A DNA stretch of 64,000 bases from NCBI GenBank assembly GCA_023954075.1, contig JAMLIV010000008.1:1-64000 (forward strand). Direction: 5' to 3'. This stretch comes from Lysobacteraceae bacterium (lineage in GTDB: Bacteria; Pseudomonadota; Gammaproteobacteria; Xanthomonadales; Xanthomonadaceae). Made by a program: the position numbers and the translations under genes. Within the stretch, counting starts at the first letter, position 1. Each line of letters begins with the position of its first letter. Of the stretch, positions 39,907-48,501 are shown in pieces. Under the pieces are notes generated by a model. That model was not told the DNA's origin and made no database searches. It saw only the letters and a list, made by a program, of their open reading frames with translations.

Positions 39907-40601
39907 GCCTGGATCGGCGCACCGTACTCAAGGGCATGGCAATCGGAGGCATTGCCGCACCGATGCTGGGCGCGGCGCTGCCGGCGCTGGCGAACGGCAT
40001 GACCGGCGCTGCGAGCGCAACCGACGTCCCCGTGCTGGCCGTGGTCGGGACATCCAGCGGCGCGGCCTTTGCACAGGGCGCGCGCGCCGGCCTGGGTTCG
40101 CTGCTGCAGGTGCGTCAGGCCGGATCGGACCTGGTGCGGTTGCTGCGTGAATTGGAAAAGATGTGGCACGGCGATCGTCCGATGCGGGTCGTCGGGCTGC
40201 TCGATGATGCCTCTGCGGTACCGCTCCTGGACGTTGCGCGCAGCGCCGGCACCCGCATCGCCTGGCTGGGCCAGCACAGCGTGCAGGCTGGTGGAAGTCG
40301 CCATCGCCTGCTGACCACCGACCGTGTCGAAGGCGGTGCGCGCGAGCTTGCGCGGCAGCTCCGGGACTGCGGTGCCGGCTTCAGCCTCACCGAGGACCGC
40401 CAGCACAGCCTCACGCCGGTGTTCCAAGCGGAGGCTTTGGCATGCGGCAGCGCGGATCCCGGGCAATGGGCCGCCGCCGTCGGCTGGCTGCTGGCGCGGA
40501 CGGACGCGCGAGTGCCGGCTCCGGCTCCGCTGCCGCATTCGGGCCGGACACCGCATCCCGGCAGCTTCGTTTCATTCCTGATCGAGCCCGAAGGAGTCTG
40601 A
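39903..40601 (+). CDS. pchX: PchX-like protein with twin-arginine signal
   Basis: The 232-residue protein lies between pchC and pchF, the position of pchX in Pseudomonas; its function is unresolved there. Its N-terminus (SLDRRTVLKGMAIGG) is a clear Tat motif followed by a hydrophobic segment and a likely cleavage near ALA-NG. The rest (VVGTSSGAAFAQGARAGLG, long helices, SLTPVFQAEAL) matches no enzyme that I know. It starts on ATG at 39903, overlapping pchC, and ends 4 bases before pchF. A role in export or flavin maturation of PchF is an inference. Confidence 0.8.
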   Translation: MSLDRRTVLKGMAIGGIAAPMLGAALPALANGMTGAASATDVPVLAVVGTSSGAAFAQGARAGLGSLLQVRQAGSDLVRLLRELEKMWHGDRPMRVVGLLDDASAVPLLDVARSAGTRIAWLGQHSVQAGGSRHRLLTTDRVEGGARELARQLRDCGAGFSLTEDRQHSLTPVFQAEALACGSADPGQWAAAVGWLLARTDARVPAPAPLPHSGRTPHPGSFVSFLIEPEGV

Positions 40602-40604
40602 TCC

Positions 40605-42176
40605 ATGAGCGACCAAGAATATGCCGTGCTGCCGCGTGGGGTAAGCCAGGAACAGTTCGGCCAGGCCATCGAAAAATTCCGCGCGCTGCTGGGTGGCGAC
40701 AACGTGTTGGTCCAGCCCGCGCAGCTTTTGCCCTACAACAAGATCATGATGCCGGTGGACAACGCCGCGCACGCGCCTTCGGCCGCGCTCACCGCGACCA
40801 CCGTGGAGCAGATCCAGGGCATCTTGAAAATCTGCAACGAGCACAAGATCCCGATCTGGACCATCTCCACCGGACGCAACTTCGGCTACGGTTCGGCCGC
40901 GCCGGTGCAGCGCGGCCAGGTCATCCTCGACCTGAAGAAGATGAACAAGATCCTCAAGGTCGATCCGGACATGTGCTACGCCCTGGTCGAGCCGGGCGTG
41001 ACTTTCCAGCAGCTCTACGACTACATCGAAGATAACAAGCTGGGGCTGATGCTCTCCTTTTCCGCACCGTCCGCCATCGCCGGACCGCTGGGCAACACCA
41101 TGGACCGTGGCGTGGGCTACACCCCCTACGGCGAGCACTTCATGATGCAGTGCGGCATGGAAGTGGTGCTGGCCAACGGCGACGTCTACCGCACCGGCAT
41201 GGGCGGTGTGCCCGGCAACAATACCTGGCAGATCTTCAAGTGGGGCTACGGCCCGACGCTGGACGGCATGTTCACCCAATCCAACTACGGCATCACCACC
41301 AAGATGGGCTTCTGGCTGATGCCCAAGCCGCCGGTGTACAAGCCCTTCGAGGTGATCTTCGAGAACGAGGAGGACATCGTCGAGATCGTCGACATCCTGC
41401 GCCCGCTGCGCATCTCCGGCACCATCCCCAACTCGGTGGTCATCGCCAACGTGCTGTGGGAAGCCGGCAGCGCGCACCTGAAGCGCGCCGACTACATCAG
41501 CGAGCCCGGCCACACGCCAGACCACGTGCTCAAGAAGATGCAGCAGGACACCGGCATGGGTGCCTGGAACCTGTACGCGGCGCTGTACGGCACCCGGGAA
41601 CAGGTCGACGCCGACTGGAAACTCGTTTCCGAGGCGTTCCGAAAGCTCGGCAAGGGCCGCATCGTCACCCAGGAAGACGCCGGCGACACCCAGCCGTTCA
41701 AGTACCGCGCCGAGCTGATGTCCGGCGTACCCAACCTGCAGGAATTCGGCCTCTACAACTGGCGCGGCGGCGGCGGCTCGATGTGGTTCGCACCGGTCAG
41801 CGAGGCGCGCGGCAACGAGTGCAGGAAGCAGGCGGCGCTGGCCAAGCGCATCCTGCACAAGTACGGCCTGGACTACGTGGCCGAGTTCATCGTCGCCCCG
41901 CGTGACATGCACCACGTCATCGACGTGCTCTACAACCGCACCGACCCTGAGGAAACCAAGCGTGCCGACGCCTGCTTTGGCGAGCTGCTGGACGAGTTCG
42001 AGAAGGAGGGCTACGCGGTCTATCGCGTCAACACCCGATTCCAGGAGCGCGTGGCGAAGAGCTACGGCCCGGTCAAACGCGATCTGGAGCACACGATCAA
42101 ACGCGCGGTGGACCCGAACAACATCCTCGCGCCAGGCCGCTGCGGCATCGATCTGGAAACCTGGCGCACGTCCTGA
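40605..42176 (+). CDS. pchF: 4-cresol dehydrogenase (hydroxylating) flavoprotein subunit
   Basis: The 523-residue VAO-family flavoenzyme oxidises 4-alkylphenols (p-cresol to 4-hydroxybenzaldehyde via the alcohol). It carries the FAD domain (WTISTGRNFGYGSAAP), the SAIAGPLGNTMDRGVGYTPYG loop and RGGGGSMWFAPVSEARG, and is close to P. putida PchF as I recall its sequence. Tyr384 in GLYNW is at the residue that binds FAD covalently (8-alpha-O-tyrosyl) in PchF. There is no signal peptide, although the enzyme is described as periplasmic; PchX may supply export. AAGGAG precedes the ATG. A perfect hairpin follows the stop. Confidence 0.95.
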   Translation: MSDQEYAVLPRGVSQEQFGQAIEKFRALLGGDNVLVQPAQLLPYNKIMMPVDNAAHAPSAALTATTVEQIQGILKICNEHKIPIWTISTGRNFGYGSAAPVQRGQVILDLKKMNKILKVDPDMCYALVEPGVTFQQLYDYIEDNKLGLMLSFSAPSAIAGPLGNTMDRGVGYTPYGEHFMMQCGMEVVLANGDVYRTGMGGVPGNNTWQIFKWGYGPTLDGMFTQSNYGITTKMGFWLMPKPPVYKPFEVIFENEEDIVEIVDILRPLRISGTIPNSVVIANVLWEAGSAHLKRADYISEPGHTPDHVLKKMQQDTGMGAWNLYAALYGTREQVDADWKLVSEAFRKLGKGRIVTQEDAGDTQPFKYRAELMSGVPNLQEFGLYNWRGGGGSMWFAPVSEARGNECRKQAALAKRILHKYGLDYVAEFIVAPRDMHHVIDVLYNRTDPEETKRADACFGELLDEFEKEGYAVYRVNTRFQERVAKSYGPVKRDLEHTIKRAVDPNNILAPGRCGIDLETWRTS

Positions 42177-42210
42177 CCGCGTATCGACGATCGAGGGCGT
42201 CGATACGCGG
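42177..42210 (+). other. 13-base perfect hairpin directly after pchF
   Basis: The stem ccgcgtatcgacg pairs exactly with cgtcgatacgcgg across an 8-base loop, beginning on the base after the pchF stop. There is no T-run. It could protect the pchF mRNA 3' end, attenuate transcription into the FMN reductase gene, or stop it with Rho. Confidence 0.6.
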
Positions 42211-42320
42211 CAGTTCGACATCACCGTCGACCCTGGTCCATACCGTGATCCGGAGTCGATCCCGCGCTGGCCGCCTCCGGCGGCTTCCATGCTGTCCAAC
42301 CGAAACCTGAGGAGTAGCAC

Positions 42321-42893
42321 ATGAAGATCTACAAGGTCGGCTACCTGATCGGCAGCCTTTCGTCGACCTCGATCAACCGCAAGCTCGCGCGTGCACTGGT
42401 GAAGCTGGCGCCGCCCAGCCTCCAGTTCGCCGAGATCGTGTTCAAGGACCTGCCGATCTACAGCCAGGACTTCGACGCCGACTATCCGCCGGTGGCGCGG
42501 ACGTTCAAAGCCGCGATTTCCGCCTCCGATGCCGTGCTTTTCGTCACGCCCGAGTTCAACCGTTCGATTCCCGGCGGCCTGAAAAACGCGATCGACTGGG
42601 CGAGCCGCCCCTGGGGAACCAATGCCTTCGCGCACAAACCGTCGACGGTGATCGGCGCATCGCCCGGCGCGATCGGCACGGCGGTGGCCCAGCAGAGCCT
42701 GCGCAGCGTGCTCGGCTTCCTCAATTCGCCGCAGATGTCGGCACCGGAAGGCTACATCCAGTTCACTCCCGGGCTGATCGACGACGAAGGCAACGTCACC
42801 GTGGAATCGACGCGCGAGTTCCTGCGCGGCTACATGCAGGAATTCCACGACTTCATCGCGCGGGTGACGGCGGTGCTTCCGCCCGACTCCTGA
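42321..42893 (+). CDS. NADPH-dependent FMN reductase (ChrR/SsuE-like)
   Basis: The 190-residue flavodoxin-like protein has the FMN loop GSLSSTSINRKLA and the PEFNRSIPGGLKNAIDW signature of the NADPH-dependent FMN/quinone reductase family. It may reduce quinones or free flavin. It ends the p-cresol group, separated by 144 bases that contain the hairpin, so a link to phenol catabolism is plausible but not shown. Confidence 0.85.
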   Translation: MKIYKVGYLIGSLSSTSINRKLARALVKLAPPSLQFAEIVFKDLPIYSQDFDADYPPVARTFKAAISASDAVLFVTPEFNRSIPGGLKNAIDWASRPWGTNAFAHKPSTVIGASPGAIGTAVAQQSLRSVLGFLNSPQMSAPEGYIQFTPGLIDDEGNVTVESTREFLRGYMQEFHDFIARVTAVLPPDS

Positions 42894-43052
42894 TCGCCAC
42901 GGCGCACGCCCGAAACCCGTCCGCATGGGCAAGCCACAATTCCGGGCGGGTTCCAGCGCTGATGCGAGACTGGAAAGCCGGCGCGCTTGCCGCGCGGCCT
43001 GCGCCTGCGTCCCGGCGGTGCCGGCGCGAAGAGCGCGGACGCGCGGCACATG

Positions 43053-43076
43053 AAAAAGGCCGCACGCGGCGGCCTG
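43053..43076 (-). terminator. Second terminator for tRNA-Ser(CGA)
   Basis: On the minus strand, aggccgc pairs with gcggcct and is followed by TTTTT. It lies downstream of another terminator, so read-through would be stopped here. Confidence 0.75.
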
Positions 43077-43116
43077 ATCCGACACGTTCCCGGCGCTTTG
43101 CCGGGACGTGCAATTG

Positions 43117-43145
43117 AAAAAAAACCAGCCTGCAAGATGCTGATT
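43117..43145 (-). terminator. First terminator for tRNA-Ser(CGA)
   Basis: On the minus strand, aatcagc pairs with gctggtt (7 bases, one wobble) and is followed by eight T bases. It starts 13 bases after the tRNA CCA end. Confidence 0.6.
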
Positions 43146-43157
43146 TTCTTTGATATT

Positions 43158-43247
<90 letters not shown>

Positions 43248-43574
43248 GTGAACCTTCCCAGGTGGCGCGGGAAGGGCCGGCCATCATACGGGGGATGGGC
43301 GTGTTCGACAAGATGCGCGCCATTGCCGACAGGCCATCCCCTGCCCGCCGTGACGGGCGGATCGCACGCCGCGGGCCGCGGAGGTCCATAACGCGTCCGC
43401 TTTTGATTCTCTCGTCCGTATTTGCCGAGACTTGCGCCGATTTCGCCGGCGGCGGCATGATCGCAGGCGTCGCTTCGATCCACGCGCCAGCATCGCCGCC
43501 ACCGCTATACTCCAAACAGACCCGTCACCTCAGCGTCATGTCCCCACCGGGCACGGCCGGATGCTTACCCACCG
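43248..43574. other. Intergenic region between tRNA-Ser(CGA) and the PP2C gene
   Basis: This 327-base gap holds the tRNA promoter at 43283-43311 and a TATACT at 43506-43511 that may be the -10 box for the phosphatase gene; I see no matching -35. No gene is recognised in it. Confidence 0.5.
43283..43311 (-). promoter_or_regulatory. tRNA-Ser(CGA) promoter
   Basis: On the minus strand, TTGTCG and TATGAT are separated by 17 bases. The predicted start is about 29 bases before the mature tRNA. Confidence 0.7.
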
Positions 43575-44285
43575 ATGATCGAATTCGGCCACCTCACCCA
43601 CGTCGGTTTGCGACGCGAACACAACGAGGACACCTATTACGGTGACGCGCAGCTTGGGTTGTGGCTGGTGGCAGACGGCATGGGCGGACACGAGTTCGGT
43701 GAGGTGGCCAGCGCGCTGGCGCGCGACACCATCGTGGGCGAGGTCCGTGCCGGCCACAACCTGGCCGATGCGATCCGCGCCGCCGACCAGGAAATCATCC
43801 GCCAGTCGCGTCGCCGCTCGGAAACCCTGCCCATGGGCACGACCGTGGTCGCGGCGCAGCTGCGCGGCGCGCGCTTCGAGATCGCCTGGGTCGGCGACAG
43901 CCGCATCTACCTGTGGGACAACACCCTGCACCAGCTGTCGCAGGATCACTCCTACGTGCAGGAGCTGATCGACCAGGGCGCGATCACCCCGGAACAGGCG
44001 CGCAGCCACCCGCACCGCAACGTCATCACCCAGGCGCTGGGCGTCACTGATCCGCAGGCGCTGAAGGTCGAGATCCTGCAGGGCGAGCTTCGCCCCGGCA
44101 TGCAGCTCCTGCTGTGCAGCGACGGGCTGACCGAAGAGGTGGACGACGCGCAAATCGCCCGCATCCTCGCCAAGACCGACATCTCCGCGCAGGAATGCGT
44201 CGATCAGCTGGTGCTGGCGGCGCTGGACGGCGGCGGCTCGGACAACATCACGGCGATTCTGCTGCGCAACGACGCCCTGGCCTGA
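43575..44285 (+). CDS. PP2C-family protein Ser/Thr phosphatase (Stp1-like)
   Basis: The 236-residue protein has the metal and phosphate motifs of the family: REHNEDTYY, LVADGMGGHEFGEVAS, VGDSRIYLW, LLCSDGLTEEV and GGSDNITAIL. It should remove phosphates from Ser/Thr in a kinase-linked signalling system. No Ser/Thr kinase lies nearby in the window, although the FHA-domain protein at 50108 is another phospho-signalling part. Confidence 0.92.
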   Translation: MIEFGHLTHVGLRREHNEDTYYGDAQLGLWLVADGMGGHEFGEVASALARDTIVGEVRAGHNLADAIRAADQEIIRQSRRRSETLPMGTTVVAAQLRGARFEIAWVGDSRIYLWDNTLHQLSQDHSYVQELIDQGAITPEQARSHPHRNVITQALGVTDPQALKVEILQGELRPGMQLLLCSDGLTEEVDDAQIARILAKTDISAQECVDQLVLAALDGGGSDNITAILLRNDALA

Positions 44286-44415
44286 GCGGCCCGTCGCGAA
44301 ACGGTGACTCCGGCGGCCTCCGGCCAGCCGGTCGATCCGTGACCGCTTCCGCACAGTGGCGCATCCTGGCAAGGTAGTGTTACAAAATGTGACACGCCTT
44401 CCGGAAGCTGGATCG

Positions 44416-46161
44416 ATGGAGACGCAGCCCACCCCCGTTCCGTCCGGCCAGCCGGGCGATCTGATCTTTGCCGACGGCCTCGAATCCCCGCCGCCGCAGG
44501 TGCAGCTGCCGCCGTTTGGAATGCGGGTGCTCACCAGGTGCGCCTACGGGCCGCGCCCGAACGACGTGGCCGCGTTCAATGCCCTCGGTGCTTCCGACGA
44601 TGCGCGCCTGACGGCTTGGGTGAACCGCCAGCTCGACCCCGACGCCATCGGCGACAGCGTCTGCGACAGTCGCATCGCGGCGGCGGGCTACGCCACCGCC
44701 AACCTGACGCTGGCGCAGATGTGGGCCACGTACGTACGCGGCGGCCAATCGGGCGGCAACGAGCGCTACTGGCCCTGCGACGAGGCGGCCTGCCTCAAGC
44801 TGGTGCGCGCGGTGTACAGCGAGCGCCAGCTGTACGAGGTGATGGTCGACTTCTGGCACAACCATTTCAACGTCACCGGCTGGGAATACTCCATCGCGCC
44901 GGTCTTCATGCACTACGACCGCGACGTGATGCGCGGCACCCATCCGACCAGCGGCAAGCGCTATGCGCTGGGCAACTTCCGCGCCCTGCTGGAAGAAGTG
45001 GCGAAGGCGCCCGCGATGCTGATGTTCCTGGACAACAAGTCCAGCCGCGGTGCCGGCTTCAACGAAAACTTCGCGCGCGAGCTGTGCGAGCTGCACACCC
45101 TGGGCGCGGCGCACTACTACCCCACGATCGACCCCAACGAGGTGCCGCGCGACGGCAGCGGCGTGCCGCTGGGCTACTGCGACAACGACGTGTACGAGGC
45201 CGCGCGCGCGCTCACCGGCTGGACCATGCGCGACGACCACTGGGAGTTCCCCGATCTGCCCGAATACGACACCGGCGAGTTCCTCTACCACGCGCCCTGG
45301 CACGACAAGGCAGGCAAGTACATCCTGGGCTCCTACATCATCGCCAACCGCCCGGCGATGGCCGATGGACGAACCCTGTTCGACCTGCTCTGCCGGCACG
45401 TCGGCACCGCGCGCAACATTTGCCGCAAGCTGTGCCGGCGCTTCATTTCCGACGATCCGCCCGAGGCCCTGGTCGAATCGGCCGCGCAGCTCTGGAAGGC
45501 GCAGTGGCAGGCACCCGACCAGATCGCCCAGGTGCTGCGCCACATCCTCAACTCCAGCGCCTTCAAGACCACCTGGGGCGAGAAGACCAAGCGCCCGTGG
45601 GAGGTGCTGATGCAGGCGTTCCGCGCCACTTCGGCCGTCATCACGCCGAGGCCGCGCACCGGCACCTGGAACAGCTACAGCGAGCTGACCAGCCTGTTCC
45701 AGCAGACCGGGCACGGCCCGTTCCGCTGGCCCACACCCGATGGCTACCCCGACCACAGCCGCAAGTGGCAGGCGGTCAGCCCGCTGTCGCAGACCTGGCG
45801 CGTACTCTCGCGCCTGCCGGAGCTGCGGGTGCCGGGTGGGGACGAGAACTCGCCCGCGGCCTACTTCCTGCGGATCGAGGAAGTCAGCCGCGCGCAGTTT
45901 CCCACGCCGGCCGCGGCCACGGCGGGTGCGGTGGTGGACTTCTGGATCGCCCGCCTGCATGGCCAGCCGATCCTGCCGGAGCGGCGCAATGAGATCGTCT
46001 GCTTCCTCGGGCAGAAGACCGACCCGGTACAGGCGGCGGGCGTCCAGCTGACCTGGGACAACGCCTGGAACGCGGGCAATCTCGGCCGGCACTACACGAT
46101 CCCGCGCCTGCGCGCGACCGTGGCGCTGATCGCGATGTCTCCCGAGTTCTACCAACGATAA
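44416..46161 (+). CDS. DUF1800 domain protein
   Basis: The 581-residue protein carries the DUF1800 hallmarks: LTRCAYGPRPNDVAAFNAL, ALGNFRALLEEVAKAPAMLMFLD, NFARELCELHTLG, and the C-terminal ALIAMSPEFYQR. DUF1800 and DUF1501 genes usually occur as pairs; their function is unknown. The N-terminus contains GDLIFADGLESP and no signal peptide is seen. The ATG at 44416 is chosen; a GTG 60 bases upstream gives a longer, less likely product. Confidence 0.85.
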   Translation: METQPTPVPSGQPGDLIFADGLESPPPQVQLPPFGMRVLTRCAYGPRPNDVAAFNALGASDDARLTAWVNRQLDPDAIGDSVCDSRIAAAGYATANLTLAQMWATYVRGGQSGGNERYWPCDEAACLKLVRAVYSERQLYEVMVDFWHNHFNVTGWEYSIAPVFMHYDRDVMRGTHPTSGKRYALGNFRALLEEVAKAPAMLMFLDNKSSRGAGFNENFARELCELHTLGAAHYYPTIDPNEVPRDGSGVPLGYCDNDVYEAARALTGWTMRDDHWEFPDLPEYDTGEFLYHAPWHDKAGKYILGSYIIANRPAMADGRTLFDLLCRHVGTARNICRKLCRRFISDDPPEALVESAAQLWKAQWQAPDQIAQVLRHILNSSAFKTTWGEKTKRPWEVLMQAFRATSAVITPRPRTGTWNSYSELTSLFQQTGHGPFRWPTPDGYPDHSRKWQAVSPLSQTWRVLSRLPELRVPGGDENSPAAYFLRIEEVSRAQFPTPAAATAGAVVDFWIARLHGQPILPERRNEIVCFLGQKTDPVQAAGVQLTWDNAWNAGNLGRHYTIPRLRATVALIAMSPEFYQR

Positions 46162-46179
46162 GCTGCCGGAGCGACGACC

Positions 46180-47595
46180 ATGTCCGCCAATCGCCGGGAT
46201 TTCCTCAAGGGCTGCTGTGCCGCCGCCATCGGTGCCGGCACCGGTCGCGCCATGGCCTTCTTCGATCCCACCGGCCTTGCCGGCGGCAAGAGCGCCGCCA
46301 CGGGTGACGTGCTGGTCTACGTGTTCCTGCGCGGCGCCATGGACGGCCTGCACATGGTGGTGCCCTGGAGCGGCCCGAACCGGGTCAGCTACGAGGCCAA
46401 GCGCGGCTCGATGGCCATTCCGACCTCGCGCCTGCGCCGCATCGGCACGACCGAGTGGGCCTGGCACCCGCGCGCCGGCGGCGGCACCGGCGACGCGGTG
46501 GGCACGCCGGCGAAATGGCTGCAAAAGCTGTACAGCACCAATCGGCTCGGCATCGTGCACGCCACCGGCATGCCCACGCCCAACCGCAGCCACTTCGAGG
46601 CGCAGGCGATGATGGAGCTGGGCACGCCGGGGGCCACCGGCACCAGCAATGGCTGGCTGGCTCGCTATCTGATGGCCGCCAGCGGCCTGCCGACCCCGGT
46701 CATCGCGCCGGCCTACGGCTTCGGCAGCAACCTGCAGACCAGCCTGGTGGGGCTGGACGAGGCGGTCGGATTCAGCGATGCCTCGCAGTTTCGCGTGGAC
46801 GGCTTCCACTGGGGCTGGAACGACGATGCGTCGTCCATCGCCAATTACCAGCCGGCGCACACCCACCTGTATCCCCTGTGGAGTGGAAGCTCCTCGCTGG
46901 AGCGCGCCGGGCGCGATGCGGCGGACGCGCTCGAGTGGATGCGCACCTTCAACTTCACCCCCTACCACGCCACCAACAATCCGGGCGGCTACCAGCCCGG
47001 CGGCGGCGCGGTCTACCCTGCCGGGAACTTCGGCACCCAGCTGCGCAACCTGGCGCAGATGCTCAAATCGCCGCTCAAGGCCGGCCTCGTCGCCGCTGCG
47101 GTCGACCACGGCTTCTGGGATACGCACGAGGGCCAGGGCATGCCCAACCCGGGCGTGGCGGGGCACTGGGACTGGTACGGCAACCTGGTGGAGGAACTGG
47201 GCCAGGCGCTGGACGCCTTCTACGCCGACCTCAACGCGACCCCGATCGCCGGCGTCGGCACCCTGATGGACCAGGTCACGGTGATCGTGCAGAGCGAATT
47301 CGGGCGTCGCTTTCTGCCCAACGCCTCGGCCGGCACCGACCACGGCTACGGCAACATCATGTTCGCGCTGGGCAACAGGGTGCGCGGCGGACAGATGCAC
47401 GGCACCTTCCCCGGCCTGGACGACCTCTCCCTGTACGAAGGCCAGGACGTCGCGGTCACCACCGACTACCGGCAGGTGCTTTCCGAGGCGCTGGTGGACC
47501 GGATGGGGCTGGCACCGAACGCGCTGGGGCAGGTGTTCCCCGGCTTCAGCTACGCCAGCGGCGGCAGCGCGCCCAACGTGTTCAATCCCGGTTGA
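46180..47595 (+). CDS. DUF1501 domain protein with Tat signal
   Basis: The 471-residue protein starts SANRRDFLKGCC, a twin-arginine signal with a hydrophobic stretch, so it is exported folded. It has the DUF1501 (sulfatase-like) pattern: VYVFLRGAMDGLHMVVPW, HATGMPTPNRSHFEAQAMM, VIVQSEFGRRF and GTDHGYGNIMFALG. It is 18 bases after the DUF1800 gene and probably acts with it. Its end converges on the GDPD gene with 12 bases between. Confidence 0.9.
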   Translation: MSANRRDFLKGCCAAAIGAGTGRAMAFFDPTGLAGGKSAATGDVLVYVFLRGAMDGLHMVVPWSGPNRVSYEAKRGSMAIPTSRLRRIGTTEWAWHPRAGGGTGDAVGTPAKWLQKLYSTNRLGIVHATGMPTPNRSHFEAQAMMELGTPGATGTSNGWLARYLMAASGLPTPVIAPAYGFGSNLQTSLVGLDEAVGFSDASQFRVDGFHWGWNDDASSIANYQPAHTHLYPLWSGSSSLERAGRDAADALEWMRTFNFTPYHATNNPGGYQPGGGAVYPAGNFGTQLRNLAQMLKSPLKAGLVAAAVDHGFWDTHEGQGMPNPGVAGHWDWYGNLVEELGQALDAFYADLNATPIAGVGTLMDQVTVIVQSEFGRRFLPNASAGTDHGYGNIMFALGNRVRGGQMHGTFPGLDDLSLYEGQDVAVTTDYRQVLSEALVDRMGLAPNALGQVFPGFSYASGGSAPNVFNPG

Positions 47596-47607
47596 GCCGC
47601 GGCCGGA

Positions 47608-48501
47608 TCAGAAGCGCTCCGCGAAGCCATCGCGCAGGCGCACCGCGGTCTGCGGAAAATCGCAGAACAGTGCGTCCACGCCCATTGCGAACGCCACTTC
47701 AAGCTCTTCAGACGGGCTGGCGTAGCCGGCCGGCAGATCGTCGTCGCGGTAGGTCCAGGCGTGCACCACACAGCCGCGCTCGTGCGCCAGGTCGACCAGG
47801 CCGCTGCTGGAGCCGTCCACATCCTGAAGCAGGCTCTTGTGGACGCCGAAGCCGTCCACCTGCCCGGCGTGGCGGGCGATCAGGCGACGCCAGGGGGCAC
47901 CGCGCCCCAGCAGCAGGAACACCGGCACTTCCGCGCTTTCGCGCAGGGTCAGCAGTGGCTCCAGCTCGAAGCACTGCAGCCACAGGGCCACGCGCACCGG
48001 GTTGCGCTGGCGCACCAGCGACAGGAAGCGCCCGCACGGATCCTTGCCCTTGGCGGTGAAGAAGCCCGGCGACTTGAGTTCCGGATACAGCGTGACGGGC
48101 TTGCCCCTCCGGCGCGCCGCGGTCTCGGCCCACAGCAGGGCGGCGGCGAAGGTCGGAATGCGGAAGCGGCCGTCGTAGGCATGGTCGCGCGAAGGAAACG
48201 GCTGCACCGCCCGGAGCCGGGCGATCTCGGCCAGATCCAGGTCCTCGATCCACCAGTCGCCGTTGCGCCGGCGCGCGGCAAACTCCGGGCGCGTGGCGAT
48301 GTCGGTGCTGCGGGTGAGGTCGCGATCATGGCGGATGACGAGCTGCGCGTCGCGCGACGACACCAGGTCCGGCTCGATCACGTCGGCACCCTGCTCCAGC
48401 GCCAACGCATAGCCTTCCAGGGTGTGCTCGGGCATCGGCCCGCTGGCACCGCGATGGGCGATGATCCGCGGCGGCGCGCCGTCGAGCGTCGGCCAGTCCA
48501 T
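47608..48501 (-). CDS. Glycerophosphodiester phosphodiesterase
   Basis: The 297-residue TIM-barrel enzyme has the catalytic and metal sites IIAHRGASGPMPEHT, GADVIEPDLV and IRHDRDLTRSTD, and splits glycerophosphodiesters into sn-glycerol-3-phosphate and an alcohol. An insertion (about 75-115) is like GlpQ-type enzymes, but there is no signal peptide, so it is probably cytoplasmic. It abuts a secreted phosphoesterase gene without a gap. Confidence 0.9.
   Translation of the reverse strand: MDWPTLDGAPPRIIAHRGASGPMPEHTLEGYALALEQGADVIEPDLVSSRDAQLVIRHDRDLTRSTDIATRPEFAARRRNGDWWIEDLDLAEIARLRAVQPFPSRDHAYDGRFRIPTFAAALLWAETAARRRGKPVTLYPELKSPGFFTAKGKDPCGRFLSLVRQRNPVRVALWLQCFELEPLLTLRESAEVPVFLLLGRGAPWRRLIARHAGQVDGFGVHKSLLQDVDGSSSGLVDLAHERGCVVHAWTYRDDDLPAGYASPSEELEVAFAMGVDALFCDFPQTAVRLRDGFAERF

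Noticed and set aside
42894-43052. Possible gene between the FMN reductase gene and tRNA-Ser
   Set aside because: Open frames here are short, lack ribosome-binding sites and match nothing that I recognise.
44380-47400. 1006-residue minus-strand frame over the DUF1800/DUF1501 pair
   Set aside because: It is a shadow frame with no family motif.
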